A DNA stretch of 60,267 bases. Source: Treponema sp. UBA4267 (GTDB lineage: Bacteria; Spirochaetota; Spirochaetia; Treponematales; Treponemataceae). Shown one piece after another: positions 1 to 9,457 of this stretch. The translations under genes and the position numbers were made by a program. The DNA lies in the NCBI GenBank assembly GCA_002395155.1, contig DGWD01000044.1, forward strand, positions 1-60,267. The letters are read 5' to 3'. Each line of letters begins with the position of its first letter. Position 1 is the stretch's first letter. The notes under the pieces are model-generated. The model did no database searches, was not told where the DNA came from, and saw only the letters and a program-made list of their open reading frames with translations.

Positions 1-1045
1 TTGTTCCCTGATTATTATCTTTTAAGACTAAGTTTCCGGCCTTAACAAATTCAGGTGCACTATTTACAATCTGATTGTTCAACATCTGCTGGAAATTTGA
101 AGCATTCGAAGCTGCAGTCTGATTGTTCAAAGAAAGAACATCGGCATTTGCATTCTGATTCAAATCCATAGTAATTGTTGCGGTATTTTGACTTGTCTGT
201 TTGATTTCAGTTATTTTTAATTCAGATTTTTTTTCTGAAACTTTTTCATCTGGATTTTGTGTGCGTAAATCTTCAACTGTAATTTTTCCATCTTTATCTA
301 GAGTAAAGGTTTTCTTTTCTTTTGAATTATTCTGGCTAAAGTCTAAGTTGTCTTCCGAAGAATCCATTTCTTTACTTACATTTACAAGATTCTGATTTAC
401 ATTTTCTAACTGTCCAGCTGTAAGATTTTCTTCATTATTGTCAGAAAAATCTACTTCTACATCTTTTTTATCAGATTTAGTCTGATTAAGATTTGCGGCA
501 AGTTTAGAAACTTGATTTTCATCCAGTTTGTTTTCTTCTTCTGTAAGTTGATTAAGTTTTGCAAAATCCTTATCTGAAAGTTTTCTTTCTTTTTTGTCAG
601 AAGAAAGCTTCTTATCCGAGACCTTATCTTTATCCAGATTTAAGTTCTTATCTGAAAGAGTGATTTTTTCTTTATCATTCTTAGAAAGTTTTACTTCTTT
701 ATCATCTAAAGTCTGATTTTTTTCATCTTTTTCTAATTTTTTAGATTCAGATTTATTTTCAGTACTTTTAGACTCATTTACAACTTCATCCTTCTTTACT
801 TTATTTTCAGAATTGTTTTCCTGAGTTTTTGAACTCTGACTAATTGTATCTTGTTTTGAATAGGAATTTTCATTAGCAGAAGGTTCAGCAGTTTTTGTAG
901 AATCTTTACTATTAAACTTAGCAAGATAATCTGCAAAATTTACTGATGAAGTTTGTTCAAGAGAAGTTTTAGCTGGATTAGATAATTGTAAGTCCTGGAT
1001 TTTTGTAGGATTTACGATTACATCTGTTAATGCCTTATAAGACAT
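1..1045 (-). CDS. fliK: Flagellar hook-length control protein FliK (N-terminal part, runs off window)
   Basis: The frame stays open from an ATG at 1045 to the left edge, so at least 348 residues are present and the conserved FliK C-terminal domain lies outside the window. The visible part is low complexity, rich in Lys, Asp, Ser, Asn and Glu, as expected of the extended ruler region of FliK. An AAGGAG site sits 9 bases before the ATG. It follows flbB by 42 bases on the same strand, which matches the known spirochaete order flbB-fliK-flgD-flgE. FliK would measure hook length and switch export from hook to filament subunits. The call depends mainly on gene order and composition; a different Lys/Asp-rich secreted protein is possible. 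Confidence 0.75.
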   Translation of the reverse strand, partial: MSYKALTDVIVNPTKIQDLQLSNPAKTSLEQTSSVNFADYLAKFNSKDSTKTAEPSANENSYSKQDTISQSSKTQENNSENKVKKDEVVNESKSTENKSESKKLEKDEKNQTLDDKEVKLSKNDKEKITLSDKNLNLDKDKVSDKKLSSDKKERKLSDKDFAKLNQLTEEENKLDENQVSKLAANLNQTKSDKKDVEVDFSDNNEENLTAGQLENVNQNLVNVSKEMDSSEDNLDFSQNNSKEKKTFTLDKDGKITVEDLRTQNPDEKVSEKKSELKITEIKQTSQNTATITMDLNQNANADVLSLNNQTAASNASNFQQMLNNQIVNSAPEFVKAGNLVLKDNNQGT

Positions 1046-1087
1046 TTGGCAAATCTCCTTAAACGATTGAAGATTTGCCATTCTGAA

Positions 1088-1717
1088 TTATTCCAGAGTT
1101 TCTGGTTTACTTATCATCTTGCGCTGTATTTCTGCAGCCCGCTCAGATGGCATTAAAGATAACCAGTAAGATCCCATGGAAGAAGTACCATTTGCTGCAG
1201 CCAACTCTTCAACCTTACGAAGGACATCAATAACAGTTTGATCATCCATTGCAATAAGAATATCAACCGCTGCTTGTGGTCTCATACCATTCAGATTATT
1301 AGCAATCTGTTCAACGTTTATATTCTTATCATCGTATTTTTTTACAGTCGAGTTGAATGTTTTTTCTCTCTCTTCCTGATTTTTTTCACGCTCTGCAAGT
1401 TCCGCAGAAACTTCTTCATTCTGCTTTTCTACAGCAGCAATATCTGCTTCTCGTTTGTCTAATTCCTCTTTGAAAATATCCAAAGCTTCTCTTTGTTTTA
1501 AGAGACGGTCTTCATCTAAATTGGCTGTAAGGGGTTTTGACTGAGTCGCTGGAGTAGAAGTTGGAGGAGCTTTATGCATTAAAGTATACAGAGGGGCAAA
1601 AATATTTTTTACATGAACTACTCCAAGGTAATCAAACCAGAGTAATCCCCCTACAATAAGAATAAGAATGATGATTAAAAGGACAAAAGATTTTCCTAAA
1701 CTCTTCTTAAATGACAT
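1088..1717 (-). CDS. flbB: FlbB-like periplasmic flagellar collar protein
   Basis: 209 residues: a short basic N-terminus, one membrane segment at about residues 11-29, a Glu/Lys-rich coiled coil at about 65-130, and a helical C-terminal part (about 130-205) that resembles the MgtE N-terminal/MotE type domain. Size and architecture match Borrelia FlbB, a scaffold of the spirochaete motor collar that recruits stators. A GAGGGGAT site precedes the ATG. It lies 33 bases after hexokinase and 42 bases before fliK, so it is probably read from the hexokinase promoter or a promoter inside that gene. The neighbours fliJ and fliI of the Borrelia operon are absent here. A generic MotE-like protein is the only real alternative. 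Confidence 0.82.
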   Translation of the reverse strand: MSFKKSLGKSFVLLIIILILIVGGLLWFDYLGVVHVKNIFAPLYTLMHKAPPTSTPATQSKPLTANLDEDRLLKQREALDIFKEELDKREADIAAVEKQNEEVSAELAEREKNQEEREKTFNSTVKKYDDKNINVEQIANNLNGMRPQAAVDILIAMDDQTVIDVLRKVEELAAANGTSSMGSYWLSLMPSERAAEIQRKMISKPETLE

Positions 1718-1750
1718 AAATCCCCTCTATTTTCCACCCAAATGTGTAAT

Positions 1751-3040
1751 TTAGTCAATTAAACCTGCAATCGCTGTACCAAGAGTAATGTCGTTATCAC
1801 AAGAAACAATATTCCAGTTAATTTCCAATTGTTTTGTAAGAACTTCATCCAGGTAAGCGTTTACACGTTCCTTAATTTTATATGTTTTAAAGAAAGTTGT
1901 TCCATCACACAAAATACAGATTGGTTTAGCAAAGTTTTTTCCTTCTCCAGTCTGAATTGCACAAGCAGTAAGAATTGCAGCAGAATAACGTGCAGAACGT
2001 TCTACAATTGCATCAAGAATCTGGAAGATGATATCAATATCCTGATCACTTGCAGTTTCTACAGCAATTTTTCCAAGTAAACAATCCTTATTAAATGGAC
2101 CGTGAAGGAACTTATCAACTTCAATCAATGTTAGAAGTTCAAGTTTTTCAATAGCCTTTGCAGTTTTTTCTGTAAACAAGCCGTCTTTTGCGGCAGCCTG
2201 TAATGCATACCAAGAAAGAGGTCCAAGATAAGCTCCTGAACAAAGTTTTTCAAGGTAGAAAGCATTAGGATTATTTGTAGTATTTGCAAAAGCAATATCA
2301 AAATCAGAACGATTTACACTAAGGAATTTTCCACTTTCGCAAACAATAATCTGCTTTTTCAAATTATATTCTTTAGATTCTGGCTGGAGATATGCGGCAT
2401 TCATTCCAGTTCCAAGAATGAAACCAATATATGAAGAATATCTGTCACCATCAGTAGCACAAGCAGCTCCTGCTAAAAGAGCTGAAACAGTATCATTACA
2501 CATTGTAATACGTTTAATTGTATTCCAACCGTGCTCTTTTAAAACTTCTTTAAGACACTTTCCAATTTCAGAACCAATTACTTCTGGAGCTTTAACTTCT
2601 TTTGAAAATCCCAGCAAAACTCCATCACCATTTTCTTTAATTTCCATTGGATAAGAGAAACAGAAACCAATTCTATCAGCCTTATTCTTAAGGTGTTCAA
2701 GGTTTTTAGCAAACTGTTCAAAGAATTCTTTTTTAGAAAGTTCCTTTTCAACACCAGGCATTTTAGTTTTTTCCATTTCAGAAATAACTGGATTACCATT
2801 TACATCAAAAGTAACAAGACATGAGCGGAAGTTTGTTCCACCAGCATCAATTACAATTACAGATTTACCCTTTGCAGAAGACTCTGGAGGATTTGAAAAA
2901 GTTCTAATCATATCCTGATCAGATTTTTCTTTTTTTAAACCTTTATGCATATCATCAAGGATAGCCTGAGCAACAGATAAAACATCAACGTGGTTTACAA
3001 AATTATGTCGTGACAAAAAAGATGAAACGGTATTATTCAT
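1751..3040 (-). CDS. hxk: Hexokinase (eukaryote-type)
   Basis: 429 residues, phosphorylating glucose to glucose 6-phosphate with ATP. Motifs in order: phosphate-1 DAGGTN at 65-70, sugar-binding FSYPME near 128-133, CNDTVSALLAGA from 181 with the catalytic Asp at 183, GFILGTGMNAAY at 206-217, and a C-terminal adenosine motif (CDGTTFF, then LGTAIAGL at the end). This is the long hexokinase type of treponemes and eukaryotes rather than the short bacterial glucokinase. An AGGGAAA site precedes the ATG and a clear sigma-70 promoter lies just upstream. It is the first gene of a run hexokinase-flbB-fliK, an odd coupling of glycolysis and motility. Confidence 0.93.
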   Translation of the reverse strand: MNNTVSSFLSRHNFVNHVDVLSVAQAILDDMHKGLKKEKSDQDMIRTFSNPPESSAKGKSVIVIDAGGTNFRSCLVTFDVNGNPVISEMEKTKMPGVEKELSKKEFFEQFAKNLEHLKNKADRIGFCFSYPMEIKENGDGVLLGFSKEVKAPEVIGSEIGKCLKEVLKEHGWNTIKRITMCNDTVSALLAGAACATDGDRYSSYIGFILGTGMNAAYLQPESKEYNLKKQIIVCESGKFLSVNRSDFDIAFANTTNNPNAFYLEKLCSGAYLGPLSWYALQAAAKDGLFTEKTAKAIEKLELLTLIEVDKFLHGPFNKDCLLGKIAVETASDQDIDIIFQILDAIVERSARYSAAILTACAIQTGEGKNFAKPICILCDGTTFFKTYKIKERVNAYLDEVLTKQLEINWNIVSCDNDITLGTAIAGLID

Positions 3041-3072
3041 TTTAAAATTTCCCTGTAATTTAAATATAAATT

Positions 3073-3101
3073 ATTATACACTGAAACTCATTTTATATCA
3101 A
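3073..3101 (-). promoter_or_regulatory. Sigma-70 promoter of hexokinase
   Basis: On the minus strand TTGATA (3096-3101) and TATAAT (3073-3078) are separated by 17 bases, about 30 bases before the hexokinase start. It is back to back with the promoter of the helicase gene. Confidence 0.7.
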
Positions 3102-3118
3102 ACTCATTAGTTTCCTAA

Positions 3119-3147
3119 TTGTTAAAGCTTTGTTTGAATGCTATATT
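3119..3147 (+). promoter_or_regulatory. Sigma-70 promoter of rep, predicted nearly leaderless
   Basis: TTGTTA (3119-3124) and TATATT (3142-3147) have a 17-base spacer. The expected transcription start at about 3154 is only 1-3 bases before the ATG at 3156, and there is no Shine-Dalgarno sequence. Confidence 0.6.
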
Positions 3148-3155
3148 AATTATCC

Positions 3156-5159
3156 ATGCTTGATCTTGAAACCTTAAAAAAAGAATTAAATCCTCAACAA
3201 TATCGTGCGGTAACAACAACAGATGGTGCAATTTTAATTATTGCAGGAGCTGGCAGCGGAAAAACACGTGTCATTACCTTTAGAATTGCCCATATGCTTG
3301 ATAAAGGAATTCCTCAAAGTCAGATTCTTGCCCTTACCTTTACAAATAAAGCTGCAAAAGAAATGTCTGACCGCATAAAAGGACTTACACAAAAGAAACT
3401 TCAAAATCTAACAGTTTCTACATTCCATGCCTTTGGGGTTAAAGTTTTAAGAGCAGATATTGAACAACTAGGCTATCGTGAAAATTTTAGTATTTATGAT
3501 GAAACAGACCGTGTTGCCCTTATAAAAGAGTGTGGCCGTGAACTTAAATTTTCTCCAGAAGCAATGGATATTTACACAATCGGAAACTTAATCTCAAATA
3601 TAAAAACAGGCCGTAAAAACTGGGATACAATGAATGATATGTACCGTCCTCTTTACGAAAGTTACCAGGAAGGTCTAAAACTTTACAATGCCGTTGATTT
3701 TGATGATTTAATTGTACTTCCTATCAAACTGTTTAAGGAACACCCTGAAGTTCTGGCAAAATACAGAGACCGCTACAAATATATTATGGTAGACGAATTT
3801 CAAGATACCAGTCACCAGCAGTATGAATTTATGCATTTACTTGCAGATCAGAACGTTGCAGTTGTTGGAGATGATGATCAGTCCATCTACAGCTGGCGTG
3901 GTGCCGACTACCAGAATATTGTAAATTTTGAGCATGATTTTAAGGTAACTGAAATCCGCCTTGAACAAAATTACCGTTCTACAGGAACAATTCTTGAAGC
4001 TGCAAACGGAGTAATTTCGCATAATACAAATCGAAAAGATAAAAAACTCTGGTCTGGAAACGGAGCCGGAAAACCAATCGAAATTTTTATGCCAGAAAAT
4101 GAAACTGACGAAGCAGATTTTATTGCCGAAAGCATTCTTGGAATTGCACTCGAAGAAAAGCGAAAATATGATGATTTTGGCGTTTTAATGAGGGCAAATA
4201 CCCAGAGCCGTTTCATTGAGGAAGCTTTTTTACAAAACAATATTCCCTACACCATGAGCGGTGGAACTTCATTTTTTGAACGCAAAGAAATTAAAGATGT
4301 TATCAGTTATCTGCGATTTATTTCCAACCACGATGATGATATTAATCTTTTAAGAATTATTAATACACCCCGCCGCGGTATAGGACGTGCCGCTATCCAG
4401 CTTTTAAATGATGAAGCTGAACTGCAAGGCTGTACAATGTGGAATGCAATTATTTCCCTTATAAACCGCCAGGACTCCCCTGCTAACGATGCCTTAAAAG
4501 ATGACTTGCAGGAATTTGTAAACTTAATTGAAAATCAAAGACAAAAACTTTTAAGTGGTCGAGGTCTTGCAAACAAAGTCCGTCAGATGGTGGAAGATAT
4601 CAATTACAAAGATCATTTAATTTCTGAATACTCAAAAAGCGAAAAAGCAGTACGTTTTAAGCTGCTGAATATTGAAAGCCTTTTAAATTCCATGGATATT
4701 TGGGAAAATGACCCCGACAATTCCAACCCTAGCCTTTTCAATTATTTGAACCGCATTACACTTTTAAGCCGTGATAATGGTGATGATGAAAATGATAAGG
4801 GAAAGGTCAACCTTATGACCATCCATGCCTCAAAAGGTTTGGAATTCCCTGTAGTATTTATTGCAGGTGCCGAAGAAGGTCTTATTCCACATGCCCGTTC
4901 CGTTGAAGAAAACGGTGGAAATGTTGAAGAAGAAAGACGTCTCTTCTATGTTGCAATTACAAGAGCCCGAGACAAGCTTATTATATCTGCATGTAGAAAA
5001 AGAAGAAGGGGCCAGATGGTTGCCGAGGCAGAACCAAGTCGCTTTCTGGACGAAATCCCTTCAAATCTGGTTGAATACCACGAACCAAAACAGATTACTG
5101 AAGAAGAAACCGGCCAGATGTTCAGCGACTTTTTATCCCAACTAAAGGCAAAAGGTTAA
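3156..5159 (+). CDS. rep: UvrD/Rep-family ATP-dependent DNA helicase
   Basis: 667 residues, superfamily 1A 3'-5' helicase. Visible motifs: Q motif LNPQQ at 11-15, Walker A GAGSGKT at 31-37, Ia TFTNKAAKEM, II DEFQDTS near 212, III GDDDQSIYSWRG near 238, IV EQNYRST, V TIHASKGLEFP near 554, VI VAITRAR near 598. The protein stops soon after motif VI and lacks the longer C-terminal extension of UvrD/PcrA, which favours a Rep-like call. Likely roles are fork progression and repair. No ribosome binding site is visible (see the promoter entry). Its stop codon overlaps the stop of the convergent malQ gene, leaving no room for a terminator between them. Confidence 0.9.
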   Translation: MLDLETLKKELNPQQYRAVTTTDGAILIIAGAGSGKTRVITFRIAHMLDKGIPQSQILALTFTNKAAKEMSDRIKGLTQKKLQNLTVSTFHAFGVKVLRADIEQLGYRENFSIYDETDRVALIKECGRELKFSPEAMDIYTIGNLISNIKTGRKNWDTMNDMYRPLYESYQEGLKLYNAVDFDDLIVLPIKLFKEHPEVLAKYRDRYKYIMVDEFQDTSHQQYEFMHLLADQNVAVVGDDDQSIYSWRGADYQNIVNFEHDFKVTEIRLEQNYRSTGTILEAANGVISHNTNRKDKKLWSGNGAGKPIEIFMPENETDEADFIAESILGIALEEKRKYDDFGVLMRANTQSRFIEEAFLQNNIPYTMSGGTSFFERKEIKDVISYLRFISNHDDDINLLRIINTPRRGIGRAAIQLLNDEAELQGCTMWNAIISLINRQDSPANDALKDDLQEFVNLIENQRQKLLSGRGLANKVRQMVEDINYKDHLISEYSKSEKAVRFKLLNIESLLNSMDIWENDPDNSNPSLFNYLNRITLLSRDNGDDENDKGKVNLMTIHASKGLEFPVVFIAGAEEGLIPHARSVEENGGNVEEERRLFYVAITRARDKLIISACRKRRRGQMVAEAEPSRFLDEIPSNLVEYHEPKQITEEETGQMFSDFLSQLKAKG

Positions 5160-6646
5160 TCTGCTCTTTTTGAAGTCTGGGTCATTTCTTTTAGAAACGA
5201 AGTGACTTCTGGACTTATGTAATTCTCTTTTGCCCTCCACTTCCAGTTCTTTCCAACTGTAGAAGGCTCATTCATTCTGGCCTTACCATCGAGGCCGAGT
5301 AAATCCTGCATTGTCAAAATACAAGTATTTGAAATCGACTGCATTGCGGCCCTCATCATTTTTTCTGGTAAAGAATTATTGTCAGCATTTAAGTAATTTT
5401 TTGCGAAGTTTAGATCGTCTGGTCTACAAGTCTCCATCCAACCCTTTATTGTCGAATTATCGTGGGTTCCTGTATAAACAACAGAGTTCTTTGGATAAGA
5501 TTCTGGTAAATAGCCAGTTTCTTCTCTTGAATCAAAAGCAAACTGAAGAATTTTCATTCCCGGAAAACCTACCTCTGCAAGCATTTTTTTTACGCTTTCT
5601 GTAAGAAAGCCTAAATCTTCTGCAATAATTGGTAAATCTCCATAGCTTTTCTTAATTTCTTCAAATAATGCAGCACCAGGACCTTTTTTCCATTCCCCCT
5701 GCTTTGCAGTTTTAGAACCGAAAGGAATACAATAAAAGGATTCAAAGCCCCTGAAATGGTCTATTCTTAAAACATCATAATTTTTCAAACTCATTTCCAG
5801 TCGCTTTTTCCACCAGGAATAATTATCCTTCTTCATATTATCCCAGTTATAAACCGGATTACCCCAAAGTTGTCCATCTGCCGAAAAGGCATCAGGAGGA
5901 CAACCTGCAACTTCGACAGGTCTTAAGTTCTCATCTAGTAGAAATAGTTGTGGATTTGACCATACATCGGCGGAATCTACAGCAACATAAATTGGAATAT
6001 CTCCAATTATTTTTATTCCTTTTTCATTAGCATAAGTTTTTAAGGCCTTATATTGCTTGTAAAAAAGATACTGAAGCATCTTATAATAAGTGACTTTATC
6101 ATTATATTTGCTGTAACATATTTTTAAGGCCTGAGGATTACGTTTTATAAGTTCTTCTTCCCATTGATCAAATGAAACTCCATTATGACTATCTTTTAAG
6201 GCCATAAAAAGAGAATAGTCTTCAAGCCAAAAAGAATTCTCCTGGCAAAAAGCCGCAAAATCTTCTGGGAGTTTTTTTATAAAATTGCTGTAAACTATCT
6301 GGAAAACCTTTTGCCTTTCAACATAAATACAGCCATAATCAACCTCTGTATCCAAGTCCGACCATTTTATATTTTGATAGTCAGACGGTTTTATGAGATT
6401 ATCCTTTTCCAGCAATTCTAAATCTATAAAATATGGATTTCCGGCAAAGTTTGAGAAACTCTGGTATGGAGAATCTCCGTAAGAAGTTGGTCCAATTGGA
6501 AGGATTTGCCAGTAAGTTTGGCATGCATCTTTCAAGAAATCTACAAAGGCATAGGCATTTTTTCCCATTGTACCAATACCTGTCTTACCAGGCAAAGATG
6601 AAATGTGCATTAATATGCCTGAAGCACGTTTATCGAGTAAAAACAT
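5156..6646 (-). CDS. malQ: 4-alpha-glucanotransferase (amylomaltase, GH77)
   Basis: 496 residues, close to the family norm of about 500. The GH77 catalytic residues can be placed: nucleophile Asp296 in RIDHFRG, acid/base Glu343 in IAEDLG and Asp396 in THDN. The N-terminal SGILMHISSLPG and the GNPYFID segment are typical. The enzyme moves maltosyl units between alpha-1,4-glucans in the cytoplasm and releases glucose. It is the last gene of the sugar operon, 26 bases after the LacI-type repressor, preceded by an AAGGAA site. Its presence is the main reason to expect a maltodextrin-like substrate for the transporter. Confidence 0.95.
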   Translation of the reverse strand: MFLLDKRASGILMHISSLPGKTGIGTMGKNAYAFVDFLKDACQTYWQILPIGPTSYGDSPYQSFSNFAGNPYFIDLELLEKDNLIKPSDYQNIKWSDLDTEVDYGCIYVERQKVFQIVYSNFIKKLPEDFAAFCQENSFWLEDYSLFMALKDSHNGVSFDQWEEELIKRNPQALKICYSKYNDKVTYYKMLQYLFYKQYKALKTYANEKGIKIIGDIPIYVAVDSADVWSNPQLFLLDENLRPVEVAGCPPDAFSADGQLWGNPVYNWDNMKKDNYSWWKKRLEMSLKNYDVLRIDHFRGFESFYCIPFGSKTAKQGEWKKGPGAALFEEIKKSYGDLPIIAEDLGFLTESVKKMLAEVGFPGMKILQFAFDSREETGYLPESYPKNSVVYTGTHDNSTIKGWMETCRPDDLNFAKNYLNADNNSLPEKMMRAAMQSISNTCILTMQDLLGLDGKARMNEPSTVGKNWKWRAKENYISPEVTSFLKEMTQTSKRAD

Positions 6647-6672
6647 AAAAATTCCTTAAGTTTAAAGAAAGC

Positions 6673-7677
6673 TTATCTTAATTTTTTTACACTTTCACCA
6701 GCGATAAATTCAAATGGAATGATTTTATGGCATGGTGAAGCTTTGTTTTCAATACTATCCAAGAGAATTGAAAGACCTTCTTGAGCAAGCTCTTGTGCAT
6801 TCTGTTTGATAGTAGTCAGTCTTGGACAATAGAAATTCGCAATAGCAAGGCCATCAAAACCTACTATTGAAATATCCTGGGGAACTTTATGTCCCATGTC
6901 CTCTAATTTTCTGCAAGCACCAATTGCCATTGCGTCTGACATAGTATAAATAGCTGTAATTTCAGGATTCTTTTTCAAGAGTTTTTCAAGAGCTTCCTGT
7001 CCACCTTCAAAGGAGAAGCTTGAAGCTTGATAAGATTTTTCAAAATCAAAATCCAGGCCAGCTTCATTCATAGCCTTCAAAAAGCCCTTGTAACGAATTG
7101 TTGTAAGTCCAGATTCCATGGAACCACCAATCACACCTATTTTTGTATGTCCATTATCAATTAAATACTTTGCAGAAAAGAAGGAAGCTTCAAAGTTGTC
7201 AATACTAACACTTGAAATGTATTGACTTCCCAAAGAATCAGCCTGGTTAGATATAAGAACACTAGGAACGTGTACTTTTTCAAAATCACCAGTAAGCTTA
7301 TCTGCACTTCCTCCTAAGAAAATTATTCCCAGGGGCTTTTGTTCAAAATAAATGCGGGTTGCATTTACCCCTTCATTATCATGTTCATCAAGGATTACGA
7401 CATTTGCATTATATGGAAGAGGCTCCAGTTTTTTCTGAAGCATTTCCAAAAGACTATTCAAGAGTGTACTGGAAGTTCCCTTTACAATAATTACAAGATT
7501 TTTTCTTTCCTGAGATTTAAGTTGCTTGGCATTTGCATTCAATACAAAACCGTGTTTTTCAACAACAGCCATAACCTTTTCTCTTGTTTTATCGCTTACA
7601 TCAGGGTGATTATTTAATACTCTAGAAACTGTACCTATTGCACAACCACACTCTTTTGCAATGTCTTTTATTGTCAT
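6673..7677 (-). CDS. LacI-family transcriptional repressor of the sugar operon
   Basis: 334 residues. The N-terminal helix-turn-helix starts at residue 2 (TIKDIAKECGCAIGTVSRVLNNHPDVS), followed by the hinge and a periplasmic-binding-protein-like effector domain to the C-terminus. It is the fourth gene of the operon, 29 bases after the malG-like permease and 26 bases before malQ, so it would control its own expression. The palindromic sites at 10943-10979, at the promoter of the binding-protein gene, are the obvious target; this link is inferred. The effector is unknown but is probably a sugar taken up or made by this operon. Confidence 0.9.
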   Translation of the reverse strand: MTIKDIAKECGCAIGTVSRVLNNHPDVSDKTREKVMAVVEKHGFVLNANAKQLKSQERKNLVIIVKGTSSTLLNSLLEMLQKKLEPLPYNANVVILDEHDNEGVNATRIYFEQKPLGIIFLGGSADKLTGDFEKVHVPSVLISNQADSLGSQYISSVSIDNFEASFFSAKYLIDNGHTKIGVIGGSMESGLTTIRYKGFLKAMNEAGLDFDFEKSYQASSFSFEGGQEALEKLLKKNPEITAIYTMSDAMAIGACRKLEDMGHKVPQDISIVGFDGLAIANFYCPRLTTIKQNAQELAQEGLSILLDSIENKASPCHKIIPFEFIAGESVKKLR

Positions 7678-7706
7678 AAACTATCCTTAATTTTTTCTTA
7701 CTAGCC

Positions 7707-8552
7707 TTAGCCCTTTACAGCTCCTGCTATTACACCCTTTATTATATACTTTTGTGAACTAATATAAAATATTATTATAGGGATAATTGATAAAACAAGC
7801 ATAGCCATAAATCCACCATAATCTGTAGAACCGTAAGCTCCCTGCATAGCAAGCTGAATAGCGACTGGGACAGTTTTATTATCAGATCCAAGAATAAGAT
7901 AAGGAAGTAAATAATCATTCCATATCCACATAGCATTCAATATTGCTACAGTAATTGCAGTAGGTTTTAACATTGGGAATACTATCATGAAAAAAGTCTG
8001 TAAAGGATTACATCCATCAATTGTAGCAGCTTCTTCCACCTCTAAAGGAACCCCTTTTACGAATCCTGCAAACATAAATACAGAAAGTCCCGCACCAAAT
8101 CCCAAATATACAAGAATAATTCCAACTACATTATCAAAATACAAAGATGTAACCATAAAAGTCATTGTATACATTACCATTTGGAATGGTACTATCATGC
8201 TAAAAACAAAAACATAATATAAAACTTTTGTCATTTTGTTTTTCACCCTGATTAAATACCAGGCTGTCATTGATGTACAAACTATAATCAAAAGCACTGA
8301 AAAAACACTAATAAAAACAGATCTTAAAAAGGAGAAGAAAAAGCCAGATGTGGTCAATCCGTTTATATAGTTTTCCATTCCTACAAACATATTTCCACTA
8401 GGCCAGGCAAATGGTTGTGTAGAAACATAAAGTCTAGATTTGAAGGAGTTCATTAAAACCAGAAGAATTGGAAAAATGAATACAATAGTCAAAAAAATTA
8501 ATAATGTATAAAAAATATAATTTTCAATTTTAGATTTCTTTTCATTAATCAT
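7707..8552 (-). CDS. Sugar ABC transporter permease, MalG type
   Basis: 281 residues with six predicted membrane segments and the cytoplasmic EAA loop at about 171-197 (EVEEAATIDG... then FPMLKP), which docks the ATPase. It belongs to the CUT1 carbohydrate importers. The ATG overlaps the stop of the upstream permease as TAATG, so the two are translationally coupled. No ATPase gene is present in the window; a shared MsmK/MalK-type ATPase encoded elsewhere is expected. The substrate is not determined by sequence, but malQ in the operon suggests alpha-glucans. Confidence 0.92.
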   Translation of the reverse strand: MINEKKSKIENYIFYTLLIFLTIVFIFPILLVLMNSFKSRLYVSTQPFAWPSGNMFVGMENYINGLTTSGFFFSFLRSVFISVFSVLLIIVCTSMTAWYLIRVKNKMTKVLYYVFVFSMIVPFQMVMYTMTFMVTSLYFDNVVGIILVYLGFGAGLSVFMFAGFVKGVPLEVEEAATIDGCNPLQTFFMIVFPMLKPTAITVAILNAMWIWNDYLLPYLILGSDNKTVPVAIQLAMQGAYGSTDYGGFMAMLVLSIIPIIIFYISSQKYIIKGVIAGAVKG

Positions 8553-9418
8553 TATTGTTCAATCTCCTTCTTACTTGTTATTTTTAATTGAATAAAAGCA
8601 ATCAAAGCTACTATGATAAAGAAAACTACAGCTTTAGCCTGAGCAACTCCATGCCAGTTTGCATTTCTATTGTAGAAAGTCTGATAAATATTTAAGGCCA
8701 GCATTTCAGTTGTTTTTTCAGGAGCACCAGCGGTCAAGGCCAGGTTCTGGTCAAACATCTTAAAAGAGTTTGAAAGTGTCAAAAACATACATATAGTAAT
8801 TGAAGGCATAACCATTGGAATCTTTACCTTAAACAGAATTTTTAATGGAGATGCTCCATCAATCTGTGCGGCTTCAATTAAATCTCCAGGAATATTCTGA
8901 AGTCCAGCTATATAAATTACCATCATATAACCAATAAGCTGCCAGTTTGTAAGAATAACTAATCCCCAAAAACCATATTCAGTCTTAAATGAAATATCTT
9001 CCCCCAAAAAGTGTAAAAGAACACCATTTATTAAAAGATTCCAAATATATCCCAATACAATTCCACCAATCAAATTAGGCATAAAAAATACAGATCTAAA
9101 TAAATTTGTACCCTTTAAGCCTCTTGTAAGCAAAAGAGCCAGAGCAAAGGCAAAAATATTTACTGTAATTATAGATACAATTGTAAATAAAGAAGTAAAA
9201 CCCAAAGCATGAACAAATTCGTTATCAACTGTAAAAGCCTTTATGTAATTTTTTAATCCAACAAATTCTCTAATATCAGTAACTGTTGTAAATTTTGTAA
9301 AAGATAGACCAATACCCATTAAAAAAGGAACTGCAAAAAATAATATAAAGCAAATTAAAGTTGGCAGTACGAATATTGGAAAATACTTTGAAATTGGATT
9401 TTTATCCTTTCTTCTCAT
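8552..9418 (-). CDS. Sugar ABC transporter permease, MalF type
   Basis: 288 residues from the ATG at 9418, chosen because a strong GGAGGAAAGGT site lies directly before it; an ATG at 9451 opens the frame 11 codons earlier but has no such site. The protein has six predicted membrane segments and an EAA loop near residues 180-201 (LIEAAQIDGASPL, then KIP). It lacks the large periplasmic loop of E. coli MalF, as usual outside enterics. It is partner of the MalG-type permease that follows. It is separated from the binding-protein gene by 159 bases that hold a terminator and a dispersed repeat, so its expression should be lower. Confidence 0.92.
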   Translation of the reverse strand: MRRKDKNPISKYFPIFVLPTLICFILFFAVPFLMGIGLSFTKFTTVTDIREFVGLKNYIKAFTVDNEFVHALGFTSLFTIVSIITVNIFAFALALLLTRGLKGTNLFRSVFFMPNLIGGIVLGYIWNLLINGVLLHFLGEDISFKTEYGFWGLVILTNWQLIGYMMVIYIAGLQNIPGDLIEAAQIDGASPLKILFKVKIPMVMPSITICMFLTLSNSFKMFDQNLALTAGAPEKTTEMLALNIYQTFYNRNANWHGVAQAKAVVFFIIVALIAFIQLKITSKKEIEQ

Positions 9419-9457
9419 ACCTTTCCTCCAGCGGTATACAAAAATCTTCAAAAGACA

